The notes under the pieces were generated by a model. That model made no database searches, was not told the origin of the DNA, and was given only the letters and a program-made list of their open reading frames with translations. Below are positions 38,086-47,843 of a stretch of 64,000 nucleotides of DNA, in pieces. Within the stretch, counting starts at the first letter, position 1, and every line of letters begins with the position of its first letter. Source of the DNA: Hyphomicrobium sp. 99 (GTDB lineage: Bacteria; Pseudomonadota; Alphaproteobacteria; Rhizobiales; Hyphomicrobiaceae); contig NZ_KQ031382.1 in the NCBI RefSeq assembly GCF_000384335.2, positions 1,488,001-1,552,000 of the forward strand, read 5' to 3'. The translations under genes were made by a program, and so were the position numbers.

Positions 38086-39336
38086 ATGGCTCAAGAGAAG
38101 AACACTCTCTACTGCTCTTTCTGCGGCAAGAGCCAGCATGAGGTACGAAAGCTTATTGCTGGTCCGACTGTATTCATCTGCGATGAATGCGTCGAACTCT
38201 GCATGGATATCATCCGGGAAGAGAACAAGAACACTCTCGTGAAGTCTCGTGACGGCGTGCCGACGCCGCAGGAGATCTGCAACGTGCTCGACAGCTACGT
38301 CATCGGGCAGTTCCACGCGAAGCGCGTTCTCTCGGTGGCGGTCCACAACCACTACAAGCGTCTCAACCACGCTACGAAGAACAACGACGTCGAACTCGCG
38401 AAGTCGAACATCCTGCTGGTTGGCCCGACGGGCTCCGGCAAGACGCTGCTCGCGCAGACGTTGGCGCGCATCCTCGATGTGCCGTTCACGATGGCTGACG
38501 CCACGACGCTGACCGAAGCGGGCTACGTCGGCGAAGACGTCGAGAACATCATCCTGAAGCTCCTGCAGTCGGCAGACTACAACGTCGAGCGGGCGCAGCG
38601 CGGCATCGTCTATATCGACGAAGTCGATAAGATCAGCCGCAAGTCTGACAATCCTTCGATCACCCGCGATGTATCGGGCGAGGGCGTGCAGCAGGCGCTT
38701 CTGAAGATCATGGAAGGCACGGTTGCTTCCGTTCCGCCCCAGGGCGGCCGCAAGCATCCTCAACAGGAATTCCTGCAGGTCGACACGACGAACATCCTGT
38801 TCATCTGTGGCGGTGCGTTTGCGGGTCTCGAAAAGATCATCTCGCGCCGTGGCAAAGGTTCGTCGATCGGCTTCTCGGCGAAGGTCACAGGACCCGACGA
38901 GCGGCGCACGGGCGAAATCCTGCGCAACGTCGAGCCGGAAGATCTGCTGAAGTTCGGCCTCATCCCCGAATTCATTGGTCGTCTGCCTGTCATCGCGACG
39001 CTGGAAGACCTCGATGAAACCGCGCTCGTCCAGATCCTGACCGAGCCGAAGAACGCCATCGTCAAGCAGTATCAGCGCCTCTTCGAAATGGAGGACGTGA
39101 AGCTGACGATTACACTCGATGCGCTGAAGGCCATCTCGCGTAAGGCCATCGAGCGCAAGACGGGTGCTCGCGGTCTGCGGTCGATCATGGAAGGCATTCT
39201 GCTCGACACGATGTACGATCTCCCGACGCTGAAGGGCGTCGAAGAAGTCGTCATTGGGCCGGAGGTCGTGGAAGGTTCAGCTAAGCCGCTGAGAATCTAC
39301 TCCGACCGCGCCGAGGAAAAGGGCTCGACGGCGTAA
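38086..39336 (+). CDS. clpX: ATP-dependent Clp protease ATPase subunit ClpX
   Basis: AAA+ unfoldase, 416 aa. The N-terminal zinc-binding domain has CSFCGK (about 11-16) and CDECVELC; Walker A is [15 protein letters not shown] (about 112-126); Walker B is [10 protein letters not shown]; the IGF-containing pore loop region is [18 protein letters not shown] ([11 protein letters not shown]), which docks ClpP. In essentially all respects canonical. GGAAGGTGAG ribosome site. Confidence 0.97.
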   Translation: MAQEKNTLYCSFCGKSQHEVRKLIAGPTVFICDECVELCMDIIREENKNTLVKSRDGVPTPQEICNVLDSYVIGQFHAKRVLSVAVHNHYKRLNHATKNNDVELAKSNILLVGPTGSGKTLLAQTLARILDVPFTMADATTLTEAGYVGEDVENIILKLLQSADYNVERAQRGIVYIDEVDKISRKSDNPSITRDVSGEGVQQALLKIMEGTVASVPPQGGRKHPQQEFLQVDTTNILFICGGAFAGLEKIISRRGKGSSIGFSAKVTGPDERRTGEILRNVEPEDLLKFGLIPEFIGRLPVIATLEDLDETALVQILTEPKNAIVKQYQRLFEMEDVKLTITLDALKAISRKAIERKTGARGLRSIMEGILLDTMYDLPTLKGVEEVVIGPEVVEGSAKPLRIYSDRAEEKGSTA

Positions 39337-39613
39337 CCCATCGCGACAATTACGGCCTTCCGGGGGCTTGGTCCCGGGACTTGTTTGCGGGACGCCGGTC
39401 CCCATTTGTTCGGAGGGAGTGGCGTCAAGCAGCCAGCCGAGGAAATCCGTAAAGCCGGTGTCTTGAGCTTGGGTCTCACCCCGCGCTCGCGCTCACGAGC
39501 ATGTCGACCGTCGCCACAAAAAGGGGCGGGAAACGTGGCTCCTAAGTGGAACGAGTGTGGAATGCGCTGGTAGGCTGTGACAAGCTTCCAGTGCACGGCG
39601 AATAGGTAGTGAA

Positions 39614-42040
39614 ATGAGCGAAGACAAAAAGACCAAAGAGAAAGCCGGCGGCAAGGAGCTGTTTCCGGTTCTGCCGCTTCGCGACATCGTTGTGTTCCCG
39701 TACATGGTCGTTCCCCTCTTCGTCGGTCGCGAGAAGTCGATCGCAGCGCTCGAAGAAGTGATGCGCGCCGACAAGCAGATCCTGCTTGCCGCGCAGAAGA
39801 ACGCCGGTGACGACGATCCGGCGCCGGACGCCATTTACGAGATCGGCACGCTTGCATCCGTGCTCCAGCTTTTGAAGCTGCCCGATGGTACCGTGAAGGT
39901 GCTCGTCGAAGGCAACGCGCGCGCCAAGATCGTCCGCTACACCACGAACGCCAATTACTTCGAGGCCGAGGTCGAACGCGTTGCGGAAGTTCCGGGCGCC
40001 AAGGACGAGCTCGAAGCGCTCGCGCGTTCCGTCGTGACGCAGTTCGAAAGCTACGTGAAGCTCAATAAGAAGGTCTCGCCAGAGGTCCTGAGCAACGTCG
40101 GCCAGATCGAGGACTATGCGAAGCTCGCAGACACGATCGCCTCGCACCTCGCCGTGAAGATCTCCGAGAAGCAGGACGTGCTGGAAACCGCCAGCATCTC
40201 CGAGCGGCTTGAGCGCGTCTACACGCTCATGGAGAGCGAGATCTCCGTTCTGCAGGTCGAAAGAAAGATCCGCTCGCGCGTCAAGCGCCAGATGGAGAAG
40301 ACGCAGCGCGAGTACTATCTGAATGAGCAGATGAAGGCCATTCAGAAGGAGCTTGGCGATTCCGACGAACGCGATGACATCGCCGAATTCGAGGAAAAGA
40401 TCGAGAACACCAAGCTGTCGAAGGAAGCCAAGGACAAGGCGCTGGCTGAGCTGAAGAAGCTCAAACAGATGTCGCCGATGTCGGCCGAAGCGACGGTCGT
40501 TCGCAACTATCTCGATTGGCTCTTGTCGATCCCGTGGGGGATCAAGGGCAAGGTCAAGAAGGATATTGCCGAAGCGCAGACGATTCTCGATCAGGAGCAC
40601 TATGGCCTCGAGAAGGTCAAGGAACGCATCCTCGAGTATCTCGCCGTGCAGGCGCGTACCAATAAGCTGAAGGGCCCGATCCTCTGCCTCGTCGGACCTC
40701 CGGGCGTCGGTAAGACGTCGCTTGGTAAGTCGATCGCGAACGCGACCGGCCGTGAGTTCGTGCGCATGTCGCTCGGCGGCGTTCGCGACGAAGCGGAAAT
40801 CCGTGGCCATCGCCGGACCTATATCGGCTCGATGCCGGGCAAGGTCATCCAGTCCATGAAGAAGGCGAAGCGGACAAACCCGCTCTTCCTTTTGGACGAG
40901 ATCGACAAGATGGGTCAGGACTTCCGCGGCGATCCGGCTGCGGCGCTGCTCGAAGTCTTGGACCCCGAGCAGAACGGCACGTTCAACGATCACTATCTTG
41001 AGGTCGACTACGATCTCTCGAACGTGATGTTCGTTACGACCGCCAACACGCTGAACATCCCGCCGGCCCTGATGGACCGTATGGAGATCATTCGTCTCGC
41101 GGGTTACACCGAAGACGAGAAGCTGGAAATCGCCAAGCGCCACTTGATCCCCGAGCAGTATTCGGCTCACGGGCTCGAGCAGGGTGAGTGGTCGGTCGAA
41201 GATGGCGCTTTGAAAGAGGTCATTCGCCGTTATACGCGCGAAGCCGGCGTTCGCTCTCTTGAGCGCGAAATCGCCAAGCTTGCCCGTAAGGCAGTGAAGG
41301 AAATCTTGACGTCGTCGAAGACCTCGATCGTCGTCACGGCCGAGAACGTCCACGACTTCCTCGGCGTGCCGAAGTATCGCTACGGCGAAGCTGAGCTCGA
41401 AGATCAGGTCGGCATCGTTACAGGCCTCGCCTGGACCGAGGTCGGCGGCGAGTTGCTGACGATCGAAGGCGTCATGATGCCGGGCAAAGGCAGAATGAGC
41501 GTCACGGGCAACCTGCGCGATGTGATGAAGGAATCGATCCAGGCCGCGAACGCCTACGTTCGCTCGCACTCGATCGATTTCGGAATTCATCCCACGCTGT
41601 TCGAGAAGCGCGACATCCACGTGCACGTGCCGGAAGGCGCGACGCCGAAGGATGGACCTTCTGCGGGTATCGCGATGACGACGGCGATCATCTCGGTTCT
41701 GACCGGCATTCCCGTCCGCAAGGACGTGGCGATGACGGGCGAGATTACGCTCCGTGGTCGCGTGCTTCCGATCGGCGGCCTCAAGGAAAAGCTCCTTGCA
41801 GCCCTGCGCGGTGGCATCAAGACGGTCATCATTCCGGAAGAGAACGCCAAGGACTTGGCGGAAATTCCGGCCGAGGTGCAGACCAAGATCGATATCATCC
41901 CGGTCTCGCGTCTCGATGAAGTCTTGAAGATCGCGCTCGTCCGCGTTCCCGAACCCATCACCTGGGACGAGGCAGCTGAAGCCGAGGCCCTTGAGGCAAA
42001 AGAGTCCGGAAAGGCCAGTGCGCGGATAACCGCTCACTAA
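39614..42040 (+). CDS. lon: ATP-dependent protease Lon
   Basis: AAA+ serine protease, 808 aa. N-terminal substrate-recognition domain ([21 protein letters not shown]), coiled-coil middle (about 190-290), Walker [16 protein letters not shown], Walker [11 protein letters not shown], and the C-terminal protease domain with catalytic Ser in [10 protein letters not shown] and Lys in [15 protein letters not shown]. It is followed by a clear terminator. A long antisense frame across the gene is a codon-bias shadow. Confidence 0.98.
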   Translation: MSEDKKTKEKAGGKELFPVLPLRDIVVFPYMVVPLFVGREKSIAALEEVMRADKQILLAAQKNAGDDDPAPDAIYEIGTLASVLQLLKLPDGTVKVLVEGNARAKIVRYTTNANYFEAEVERVAEVPGAKDELEALARSVVTQFESYVKLNKKVSPEVLSNVGQIEDYAKLADTIASHLAVKISEKQDVLETASISERLERVYTLMESEISVLQVERKIRSRVKRQMEKTQREYYLNEQMKAIQKELGDSDERDDIAEFEEKIENTKLSKEAKDKALAELKKLKQMSPMSAEATVVRNYLDWLLSIPWGIKGKVKKDIAEAQTILDQEHYGLEKVKERILEYLAVQARTNKLKGPILCLVGPPGVGKTSLGKSIANATGREFVRMSLGGVRDEAEIRGHRRTYIGSMPGKVIQSMKKAKRTNPLFLLDEIDKMGQDFRGDPAAALLEVLDPEQNGTFNDHYLEVDYDLSNVMFVTTANTLNIPPALMDRMEIIRLAGYTEDEKLEIAKRHLIPEQYSAHGLEQGEWSVEDGALKEVIRRYTREAGVRSLEREIAKLARKAVKEILTSSKTSIVVTAENVHDFLGVPKYRYGEAELEDQVGIVTGLAWTEVGGELLTIEGVMMPGKGRMSVTGNLRDVMKESIQAANAYVRSHSIDFGIHPTLFEKRDIHVHVPEGATPKDGPSAGIAMTTAIISVLTGIPVRKDVAMTGEITLRGRVLPIGGLKEKLLAALRGGIKTVIIPEENAKDLAEIPAEVQTKIDIIPVSRLDEVLKIALVRVPEPITWDEAAEAEALEAKESGKASARITAH

Positions 42041-42072
42041 GCTTGCTGAACGGAAAAATTTAGCGAAATAAG

Positions 42073-42110
42073 TGCCCCTGTGCAGTAACTGTGCAGGGGC
42101 ATTTTCTTTT
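42073..42110 (+). terminator. lon terminator
   Basis: Stem tgcccctg/caggggca, extended inward by c-g, a-t and wobble pairs, around a GTAAC loop, followed by TTTTCTTTT. Starts 33 bases past the lon stop. Confidence 0.9.
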
Positions 42111-42164
42111 GTATGCGTTGAGCACATCGGGGTGCTTTTGTCCGGAAATACGGGCTTTTTCCGC

Positions 42165-42193
42165 TTGACGGAAGGGGCGATTGGGCGCTTCTA
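42165..42193 (+). promoter_or_regulatory. Candidate hup promoter
   Basis: TTGACG (42165-42170), a 17-base spacer and CTTCTA (42188-42193), about 97 bases before the hup start. Good -35, modest -10; seen by eye only. Confidence 0.4.
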
Positions 42194-42289
42194 ACCAAGC
42201 ATGCGCGGCTGGCTACTCCCCCGATGTGGCCGCCTCGGGCGTTTACGCCCTGAGCTGAAACCCATCTCCCACATTAGAGGAAAGACGAG

Positions 42290-42568
42290 ATGAGCAAGAA
42301 AGATTTGATTGATGCCGTTGCCAGAGATTGCGAGCTGACGAAGGAGAAGGCGAGTGGCGTGGTTGATGCCGTTCTCGCTCACATTCGCGCCGCGATGAAG
42401 GACGGCCACGAAGTCCGCATCCCCGATTTCGGTACCTTCAAGGTCGCTGCCCGCAAGGCGCGCGAAGGCCGCAACCCCGCCACCGGCAAAACCATTCAGA
42501 TCCCGGCCTCGCGCGTGCCGAAGTTCACGCCGGCTAAGGGTCTCAAGGACGCACTGAACTTGAACTAA
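42290..42568 (+). CDS. hup: HU family DNA-binding protein
   Basis: Nucleoid protein of 92 aa that bends DNA non-specifically. Helical N-terminus MSKKDLIDAVARDCELTKEK, then the HU/IHF signature IPDFGTFKVAARKAREGRNP and the beta-arm with proline in NPATGKTIQIPASRVPKF. Strong GAGGAAAGACGAG leader. Its place after lon is the usual alphaproteobacterial order. Confidence 0.95.
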   Translation: MSKKDLIDAVARDCELTKEKASGVVDAVLAHIRAAMKDGHEVRIPDFGTFKVAARKAREGRNPATGKTIQIPASRVPKFTPAKGLKDALNLN

Positions 42569-42588
42569 GCCGATTTCATCTATTTTTC

Positions 42589-42625
42589 ACGCGCGTCGCG
42601 AGAGCGGCGCGCGTCTTTGTTTTTG
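42589..42625 (+). terminator. hup terminator
   Basis: acgcgcg (42589-42595) pairs with cgcgcgt (42608-42614), followed by CTTTGTTTTT. Lies 20 bases past the hup stop. Confidence 0.82.
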
Positions 42626-42650
42626 ACAGCCCTTCCGAGACCGATTAGCA
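42623..42650 (+). promoter_or_regulatory. Candidate tRNA-Val promoter
   Basis: A perfect -35 TTGACA (42623-42628), 16-base spacer and TTAGCA as -10, about 11 bases before the tRNA. It overlaps the T-run of the hup terminator. Confidence 0.5.
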
Positions 42651-42660
42651 AGGGCGCTTC

Positions 42661-42735
42661 GGGCGGTTAGCTCAGTGGTAGAGCGCCTCGTTTACACCGA
42701 GGATGTCGGGAGTTCGACCCTCTCACCGCCCACCA
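42661..42735 (+). tRNA. tRNA-Val (anticodon TAC)
   Basis: 75 nt: acceptor GGGCGGT/ACCGCCC, D-arm GCTCAGTGGTAGAGC, anticodon arm CCTCG-TTTACAC-CGAGG giving TAC, T-arm GGGAGTTCGACCCTCTC, encoded CCA. Confidence 0.97.
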
Positions 42736-43003
42736 TTTTTCAAATGATTGAGCTCTGGGCTTCGATGGGCCCCGCATTTGCGGGCACCATTTGTGTTCCG
42801 CCGCGCAACTAGACGTCTTTAGGCCGGTTGGCGGATGTTCGTTCAAGCAGATTAGGTCGATAACCGTGGCTCAACGGAACGGGCCAAGGCCCTGCTTCGA
42901 CGATTCCCGTCACCACGCGTCTTTTAATTCGCACCGAACCTCCCAAGTGAAGCGGCGACGCTCGTATGCCGTCCTTCCAAGCCCATCGAAGAAAGAAAAT
43001 CCC

Positions 43004-43510
43004 ATGGCCGTTTCAATGTACGACATCGCGATCCCGACCTTCCAGAAGCAGCTAGGCGCGCTCGACGCGATCCTCGATAAGGCCGATGCCTACGCCACGG
43101 CCAAAAAAATCGATATCGCGGTGCTGCTGGCCGCGCGCCTTTATCCCGATATGTTCAACCTCACCCGCCAGGTTCAGCTGGCGACGGACTTCGCCAAGGC
43201 GGCACCGGCGCGACTGGCGGGTCTCGAGGTGCCGAGTTTGCCCGACACTGAAACCACGCTCCCTGAACTCAAGGCGCGCGTCGCAAAGGTTCAAACGATG
43301 CTGGCAGCCTATAAGCCGGAGCAGTTTGAAGGCTCAGAAGCCAAGCAATTGACGCTCAAGCTCGGCGGGAAAGATGTGACGTTGAGCGGGCGCGAATATC
43401 TGCTGCACGTGGCGTTGCCGAATTTCTATTTCCACTGCGCAACGGCCTACAACATCCTGCGACACAACGGCCTTGAAATCGGCAAGCGGGATTTTCTTGC
43501 CAAGTCCTAA
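43004..43510 (+). CDS. DUF1993 family protein
   Basis: 168 aa cytoplasmic helical protein of the DUF1993 family (MAVSMYDIAIPTFQKQLGAL, HVALPNFYFHCATAYNILRHNG), related to DinB-like four-helix bundles. Function unknown. The conserved C-terminal H-x-x-x-x-x-x-x-x-H arrangement may bind metal, by analogy with DinB. The ATG at 43004 matches the family start; the long upstream open frame is not coding. Confidence 0.85.
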   Translation: MAVSMYDIAIPTFQKQLGALDAILDKADAYATAKKIDIAVLLAARLYPDMFNLTRQVQLATDFAKAAPARLAGLEVPSLPDTETTLPELKARVAKVQTMLAAYKPEQFEGSEAKQLTLKLGGKDVTLSGREYLLHVALPNFYFHCATAYNILRHNGLEIGKRDFLAKS

Positions 43511-43564
43511 GCATAGCGCGGCGACAGCGCGCGATTTTGTTGTCTTTCTCGTGCGATCTCTGGC

Positions 43565-43593
43565 TTGACGACTGCACGGTCATCACGTATTCC
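43565..43593 (+). promoter_or_regulatory. Candidate tRNA-Asp promoter
   Basis: TTGACG (43565-43570), 17-base spacer, TATTCC (43588-43593). It lies 46 bases before the tRNA. Read by eye. Confidence 0.45.
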
Positions 43594-43639
43594 CAGCGTC
43601 GTGACGGCGGGCGCTTCGGCGCCCGTCACTTTCTGGATT

Positions 43640-43716
43640 GCGGGAGTAGCTCAGTTGGTTAGAGCGCCGCCCTGTCACGGCGGAGGCCGCGGGTTCAAGT
43701 CCCGTCTCTCGCGCCA
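43640..43716 (+). tRNA. tRNA-Asp (anticodon GTC)
   Basis: 77 nt: acceptor GCGGGAG/CTCTCGC with one G-T pair, D-arm GCTCAGTTGGTTAGAGC, anticodon arm CCGCC-CTGTCAC-GGCGG giving GTC, T-arm GCGGGTTCAAGTCCCGT, discriminator G and encoded CCA. Followed by an accessory-looking region. Confidence 0.97.
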
Positions 43717-43933
43717 TTTCCTTGAAAAGTAACGACGGCCTTCTAGGCTGATGTTCCTGATCGGAAATGGCGCCAAGATCCAAGCGTCTCGCTCCGTTGG
43801 AGAGGCGCCCCCAAGCTAGCAATCCTCGAAGCCGCCGACCGTCACATCCCGCTGAAATCTCCGGACCCCCTTTGTGCGGCTCCATGATCGCCTAGCGGGG
43901 GCTGACAACTCCAGACGCGCGCCCGTTAGTCGT

Positions 43934-44836
43934 TCACCTATCGCGTTCGCTCCAGTACAGCCCGGCTTCATCCGGATTCTGCCGCCGAACGGTGATGCTG
44001 CTCATAGTCTCCTGTCCGGCTGCCGCAATCACGAACGCAATGATCGCCTCGAGGAGCGACATCAGCGCGACGCTCGACGCAAGCACGAACGGCGTGCGCA
44101 TAGGCACCACGAACCGGTGACCGGCCCCAGACATGATGGGGGAGGCAGGACTATCCGAGATGCCTATCACCTTGATCCCTCGCGACACCGCCAACGTCAC
44201 GGCGTCGACGACTTCGTGCTGGTAGGGCTTGAATGCCATGGCGAGGAGAACGTCATTTCCCTCTGCCCGTACAAGCCCGTCGACGGGCCGTAGGCCATCT
44301 CGTGGGATAGCCGCGACCCGGCCGATCGCCATCCCAGCGAGATACGCGAAATATGCGGCGATTGAATTGCCCATGCCCGTCCCCAGCACATAGGTCGTCG
44401 GAGCTTGGACGATATCATCCGCTGCGGCCTTGATTGCGAGGGAGGTCGTCCCGGAAAACATTCGTTCGATGTTGCCGATCGAGGCAGTCGCCAGCTCGGT
44501 ATATAGCCCTGAAAACTCACCGTCATCCGATAGTGACTGGAGCCCGCTGATCCTGTCGGGGAAGTCGTCCTGCCCCCTGATGACCCGTTCCCGGAATGGC
44601 CTCCTGAAATCCTCGTAACCCTCGAAGCCGATGGCACGAGCCATCCTCACAAGCGTATTCGGTTTGACAGCGGCCTGTTGAGCCATCTCTCGAACAGAGG
44701 TCACGCTGACGAGGTTCGAATTCTCGAGAACGTGCGCCGCGGCTTTTCTCAACTCGGGCGTCAGGCGACCAAGGCTCGCGGTCAGCAGGTCGAGGACCTC
44801 GGCGGCAGTATCTGGTCGAATGAATGAATTGCCCAT
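43934..44836 (-). CDS. MurR/RpiR family transcriptional regulator
   Basis: 300 aa. An N-terminal RpiR-type helix-turn-helix (about 20-95; SVREMAQQAAVKPNTLVRMARAIGFEGYEDFR-type, split across residues 47-80) is joined to a C-terminal SIS sugar-phosphate-binding domain (about 130-265; TYVLGTGMGNSIAAYFAYLA, VIGISDSPASP). Such regulators sense phosphosugars. No sugar catabolic gene is adjacent, so the target is unknown. Confidence 0.9.
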   Translation of the reverse strand: MGNSFIRPDTAAEVLDLLTASLGRLTPELRKAAAHVLENSNLVSVTSVREMAQQAAVKPNTLVRMARAIGFEGYEDFRRPFRERVIRGQDDFPDRISGLQSLSDDGEFSGLYTELATASIGNIERMFSGTTSLAIKAAADDIVQAPTTYVLGTGMGNSIAAYFAYLAGMAIGRVAAIPRDGLRPVDGLVRAEGNDVLLAMAFKPYQHEVVDAVTLAVSRGIKVIGISDSPASPIMSGAGHRFVVPMRTPFVLASSVALMSLLEAIIAFVIAAAGQETMSSITVRRQNPDEAGLYWSERDR

Positions 44837-45321
44837 CTGATCTCTTGAAAATACGTGAGAGCCAATGTGGAGGCGCCACGCGCGTGCGCGCAGAGCCGGG
44901 AAATGACCGGATTACGGGCGAACGAATATGCAAAATGGAAGTATAGAGAAGCGCCCCCGGGACCCGAATTAATCAGTATGCAGTGCATCATATTGGCGCC
45001 CGGTCATCAAGCCCATCCCGGGGTGGCGCCCGACGCGTTCGATTCGCATCTTTCTCCAAAAACGAACTTCGAAAGCACGGTTTCGCGCTCTTATTCTCGG
45101 GCAAACCGAACAGTATTTGGGCAAAAAAGCCCTTTTTGTTGCGCGATCGTCACACAGTGTTCCCTGAGAAATGATCACCGGTACTATTTGATTGAATGGG
45201 ACGGCCGTACCATTACAAAAAAGTATGCCGGATTGGAGCAGCGACGAAGTCGCCTCGGATCCTGAGCGGCGGACGGGGACAGAGGGCGCGGGGATGCCCT
45301 TCTGCAAAATAGGGGATTTAG
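44837..45321. other. Divergent gap before the porin gene
   Basis: 485 bases, noticeably less GC-rich than neighbours in its right half. It should hold the promoters of the leftward regulator and rightward porin. A short palindrome atgca-g-tgcat lies near 44978-44988. No gene, tRNA-end repeat or terminator was recognised. Confidence 0.45.
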
Positions 45322-46125
45322 ATGTTCGGACGTAAAGTTACGGGTGGGCTTTTTGCTGCGGGCCTCGCAATGCTCGCGACTGCAAACGTCGCATCAGCAG
45401 AAGAGAGACAGTTCGGCTATTCGCTGACCATCACGGGCGCTTCGGATTACTTGTTCCGTGGCATCTCGTACACGAACAATAGCCCGACGGCCAACGTCTA
45501 CCAGGAAGTGACCTATGGCATCGCGTATCTCGGGCTGTGGACCTCAACGATCAACTACAAGAACTCTGACACCGGGTACGAAAGTGGTTTGGGTCCCTGG
45601 GAGCAAGATATCTATCTCGGCATTCGGCCGACAACTGGTCCTGTAAGCTGGGACCTAGCCGCGTTTTATTATCTCTACGGCAATCACGCCCCCACGAAAA
45701 ACTCCGTGTTCGACACTTCCTATCTCGAATTCAAGATCGGCGCGACAACGACGCTCCGCCAGGGGCTGACGGTGGGTGCAACGGTTTGGCTGACCCCGGA
45801 TCAGGGCTATGCTGCTACCGACAACATCTCGGTTGAGGGCACGGTTGCCTACGATCTTCCGAAGTATGGCGTGTTCGCTCCTCAGTTCACCGCCTTGGTC
45901 GGCTGGTCGAATTCGGGAACCAACAGCACCTACACCGACGGGTACTGGCTTGGTCAACAGGAATACGCGTACTGGAACGCCGGCGTGAAGGTCAACGTCG
46001 ACAAGTACTTCATGGACTTCCGCTACTCGGGCACGTCAATCGACGAAAACAACGCGGGTGGACTATATAAAGGACTTGCTGACGATCGCTTCGTGTTCTC
46101 GGCAGGTGTAAACCTCCTTCCATAA
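45322..46125 (+). CDS. TorF-family putative outer-membrane porin
   Basis: 267 aa with a signal peptide (residues 1-26, GLFAAGLAMLATANVASA) and a beta-rich, aromatic mature part starting FGYSLTITGASDYLFRGISY, the start motif of the TIGR02001/TorF family. It ends in a short VFSAGVNLLP strand. Predicted eight-or-more-strand outer-membrane barrel; substrate unknown. GGGGAT lies before the ATG, and a terminator follows. Confidence 0.85.
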   Translation: MFGRKVTGGLFAAGLAMLATANVASAEERQFGYSLTITGASDYLFRGISYTNNSPTANVYQEVTYGIAYLGLWTSTINYKNSDTGYESGLGPWEQDIYLGIRPTTGPVSWDLAAFYYLYGNHAPTKNSVFDTSYLEFKIGATTTLRQGLTVGATVWLTPDQGYAATDNISVEGTVAYDLPKYGVFAPQFTALVGWSNSGTNSTYTDGYWLGQQEYAYWNAGVKVNVDKYFMDFRYSGTSIDENNAGGLYKGLADDRFVFSAGVNLLP

Positions 46126-46197
46126 AAAGCTTTCGACCGTGCTCTCACGCGGTCGAAGACGGCTGGAGTTTGATCTCTCTCAACGCCCAGCTCAGTG

Positions 46198-46232
46198 GCC
46201 GCTGCACGCCCCCGTGCGGCGGCTTTTCTTTT
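46198..46232 (+). terminator. Porin gene terminator
   Basis: gccgctgcacg (46198-46207 region) pairs with cgtgcggcggc with one T-G pair around a CCCCC loop, followed by TTTTCTTTT. A second hairpin (ttcgaccg/cggtcgaa, 46132-46156) without T-run lies upstream. Confidence 0.82.
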
Positions 46233-46249
46233 GCGCACGCGCAAGTGGT

Positions 46250-46633
46250 TCGGTCCTTCCTCCAACCGCTCGATAAACCTTTTCCGATGATCGCGACAGC
46301 CGATGTCGGCCGACTGGCGGCGCAACTGCTCCAGGAGAAGTATCAGGGCAGACGCGTCGTCGAACTGGAAGCCGCCCGGCGCTATACGCCCAATGACGTT
46401 GGGGCGACGTTCGCGAAAATCCTCGGTCGTCCCGTTCAAACGAAAGCCGTGCCGCGCGAGACCTGGGGTGCTCTCTTCAAATCTCAGGGATGAAAGATCC
46501 GATCCCGCGCATCCAGATGCTCGATGGCTTCAACGAGGGATGGATCGAGTTCGAAGGAGCGCCAGCAACGCGCTTAAAAGGGCAAACGGAGCTGGAAGTC
46601 GTGTTAAAGGGCTTGGTTCAAGCGGCGCAGTAA
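46250..46633 (+). pseudogene. Remnant of an NmrA-type NAD(P)-binding protein
   Basis: Residual C-terminal part of an NmrA/azoreductase-like oxidoreductase. One frame reads LQPLDKPFPMIATADVG, RRVVELEAARRYTPNDVG and ends SQG at a TGA (46491-46493). The homologous continuation MKDPIPRIQMLDGFNEGWIE follows in another frame to the TAA at 46631-46633. The Rossmann half is missing; a transcription terminator lies where it should be. So both 5' truncation and a frameshift are present. Confidence 0.75.
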
Positions 46634-46758
46634 CATCTTATTGGCGGGGCTGCTTTGAGGGATCGGAAGGTCTCTTCACAGCGGCCACGTGCCCGCGATC
46701 CTGAGCACCAACTCCCTCGCCAACGCAATCTGCGCTGACGCAAATACGGATGAAATGA

Positions 46759-47835
46759 ATGCAAACCGGCCTGAAGCGCGAAGACGTACGCGGCGACACG
46801 AGCCTGCGATGCCTTGGCTGGGAAGGCTATGCGAGCGGCACCTTTTCGTCGGCGTTTCTTCGCACGAGCGGCTTCACTCTAACGGGAGAGGATCATCTCT
46901 CTGACGACGCCGCAAGCCGGAAGATCCTCGCCGAACGCGGCAGCTGGGACATCGTCAACATCAACACGCCGTTTGTGCGCGACGTCCTGCACCCGGCCGG
47001 CGTCATTCGTCCTCTCTCGCGTCGCTTCAGCGATCGCATAAACGGTTTAAAGCCGCCCTTTAGTCGCTTTGAAGCCGCCGTTCGCGACACCGACAATCAG
47101 CTCATCGGTCTTCCGCAGCGCTTCGGACCGTTCAATCTTGTCGTCAATCAAAAAGGATTGTCGGTCGCAACGGCCCGGGACGAAGGCTTTCGCCTTGCGA
47201 TGGAGCCGAGCCTCAAGAACCGGTTCGGCGTCCTCAAGTACGACGATTTCAACGTCATGCACATCGCCATTGCGGCGGGACTGAATCCGTTTGTGCGAAT
47301 GGATGAGGCTTCGCTGTCGGTGTTTTGCGCCGCCGCCCGGACCATTCTTCAATCGGCACGGCTCATCACCGGCGATCATCATCGGATGAACGCTGCACTT
47401 GCCGCCGGAGAGATCGATTTCTACATCAGCGGCGGAACCTACACGGCATCTCCCGCGCGCCTCGCAGGGCTTCTCCAGGTGCAAGCCGTCACTCCGGAAC
47501 GAGGACCCATCGACGGAAAAGGCGCTGTGGCCTTTGTTGAGGTCAATGCTCTTCTCAAGGACGGCCGCGCGGTGCCTGGCGCCGCTGAGGCCTTTCTGGA
47601 TTTCATCGCGAGTGCTGTAGGCGCGAAAGCCGCAGCGTTAGCCGCGGGAGCATGCAACCCTGTTGTCCAAATGAGCGATCCTGCCGTGCGCGATCTTTTC
47701 TCGCGCTCTGAGCTGAAAGCGATGCAGTGGGACGACCTGGAAGAGGATCTCTCCTACTGCGCCGATTACGCAATAATGCCGGACTACGCGAATTTGCTGG
47801 CGATCGTGCATTCGGTCAGCCCGCCAACAACATGA
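46759..47835 (+). CDS. PotD-like solute-binding protein without signal peptide
   Basis: 358 aa resembling polyamine-type periplasmic binding proteins (LRCLGWEGYAS at the start, IVNINTPFVRDVL, DFYISGGTYTASPARL). No hydrophobic signal peptide precedes the mature-like N-terminus, the ribosome site is weak, and no ABC permease or ATPase gene is near. It may be a cytoplasmic sensor-type relative or a gene that lost its 5' end. It converges with the next gene, 8 bases apart. Confidence 0.7.
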   Translation: MQTGLKREDVRGDTSLRCLGWEGYASGTFSSAFLRTSGFTLTGEDHLSDDAASRKILAERGSWDIVNINTPFVRDVLHPAGVIRPLSRRFSDRINGLKPPFSRFEAAVRDTDNQLIGLPQRFGPFNLVVNQKGLSVATARDEGFRLAMEPSLKNRFGVLKYDDFNVMHIAIAAGLNPFVRMDEASLSVFCAAARTILQSARLITGDHHRMNAALAAGEIDFYISGGTYTASPARLAGLLQVQAVTPERGPIDGKGAVAFVEVNALLKDGRAVPGAAEAFLDFIASAVGAKAAALAAGACNPVVQMSDPAVRDLFSRSELKAMQWDDLEEDLSYCADYAIMPDYANLLAIVHSVSPPTT

Positions 47836-47843
47836 TCCCGAAA

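Noticed and set aside
39440..39520. Possible heat-shock sigma-32 promoter before lon
   Set aside because: A CTTGAG and a CCCCGC are present, but the spacing is too short for the known consensus.
39542..42127. 861-aa open frame antisense to lon
   Set aside because: Composition is the arginine/aspartate/leucine-rich shadow expected opposite a GC-rich gene; lon is unmistakable on the other strand.
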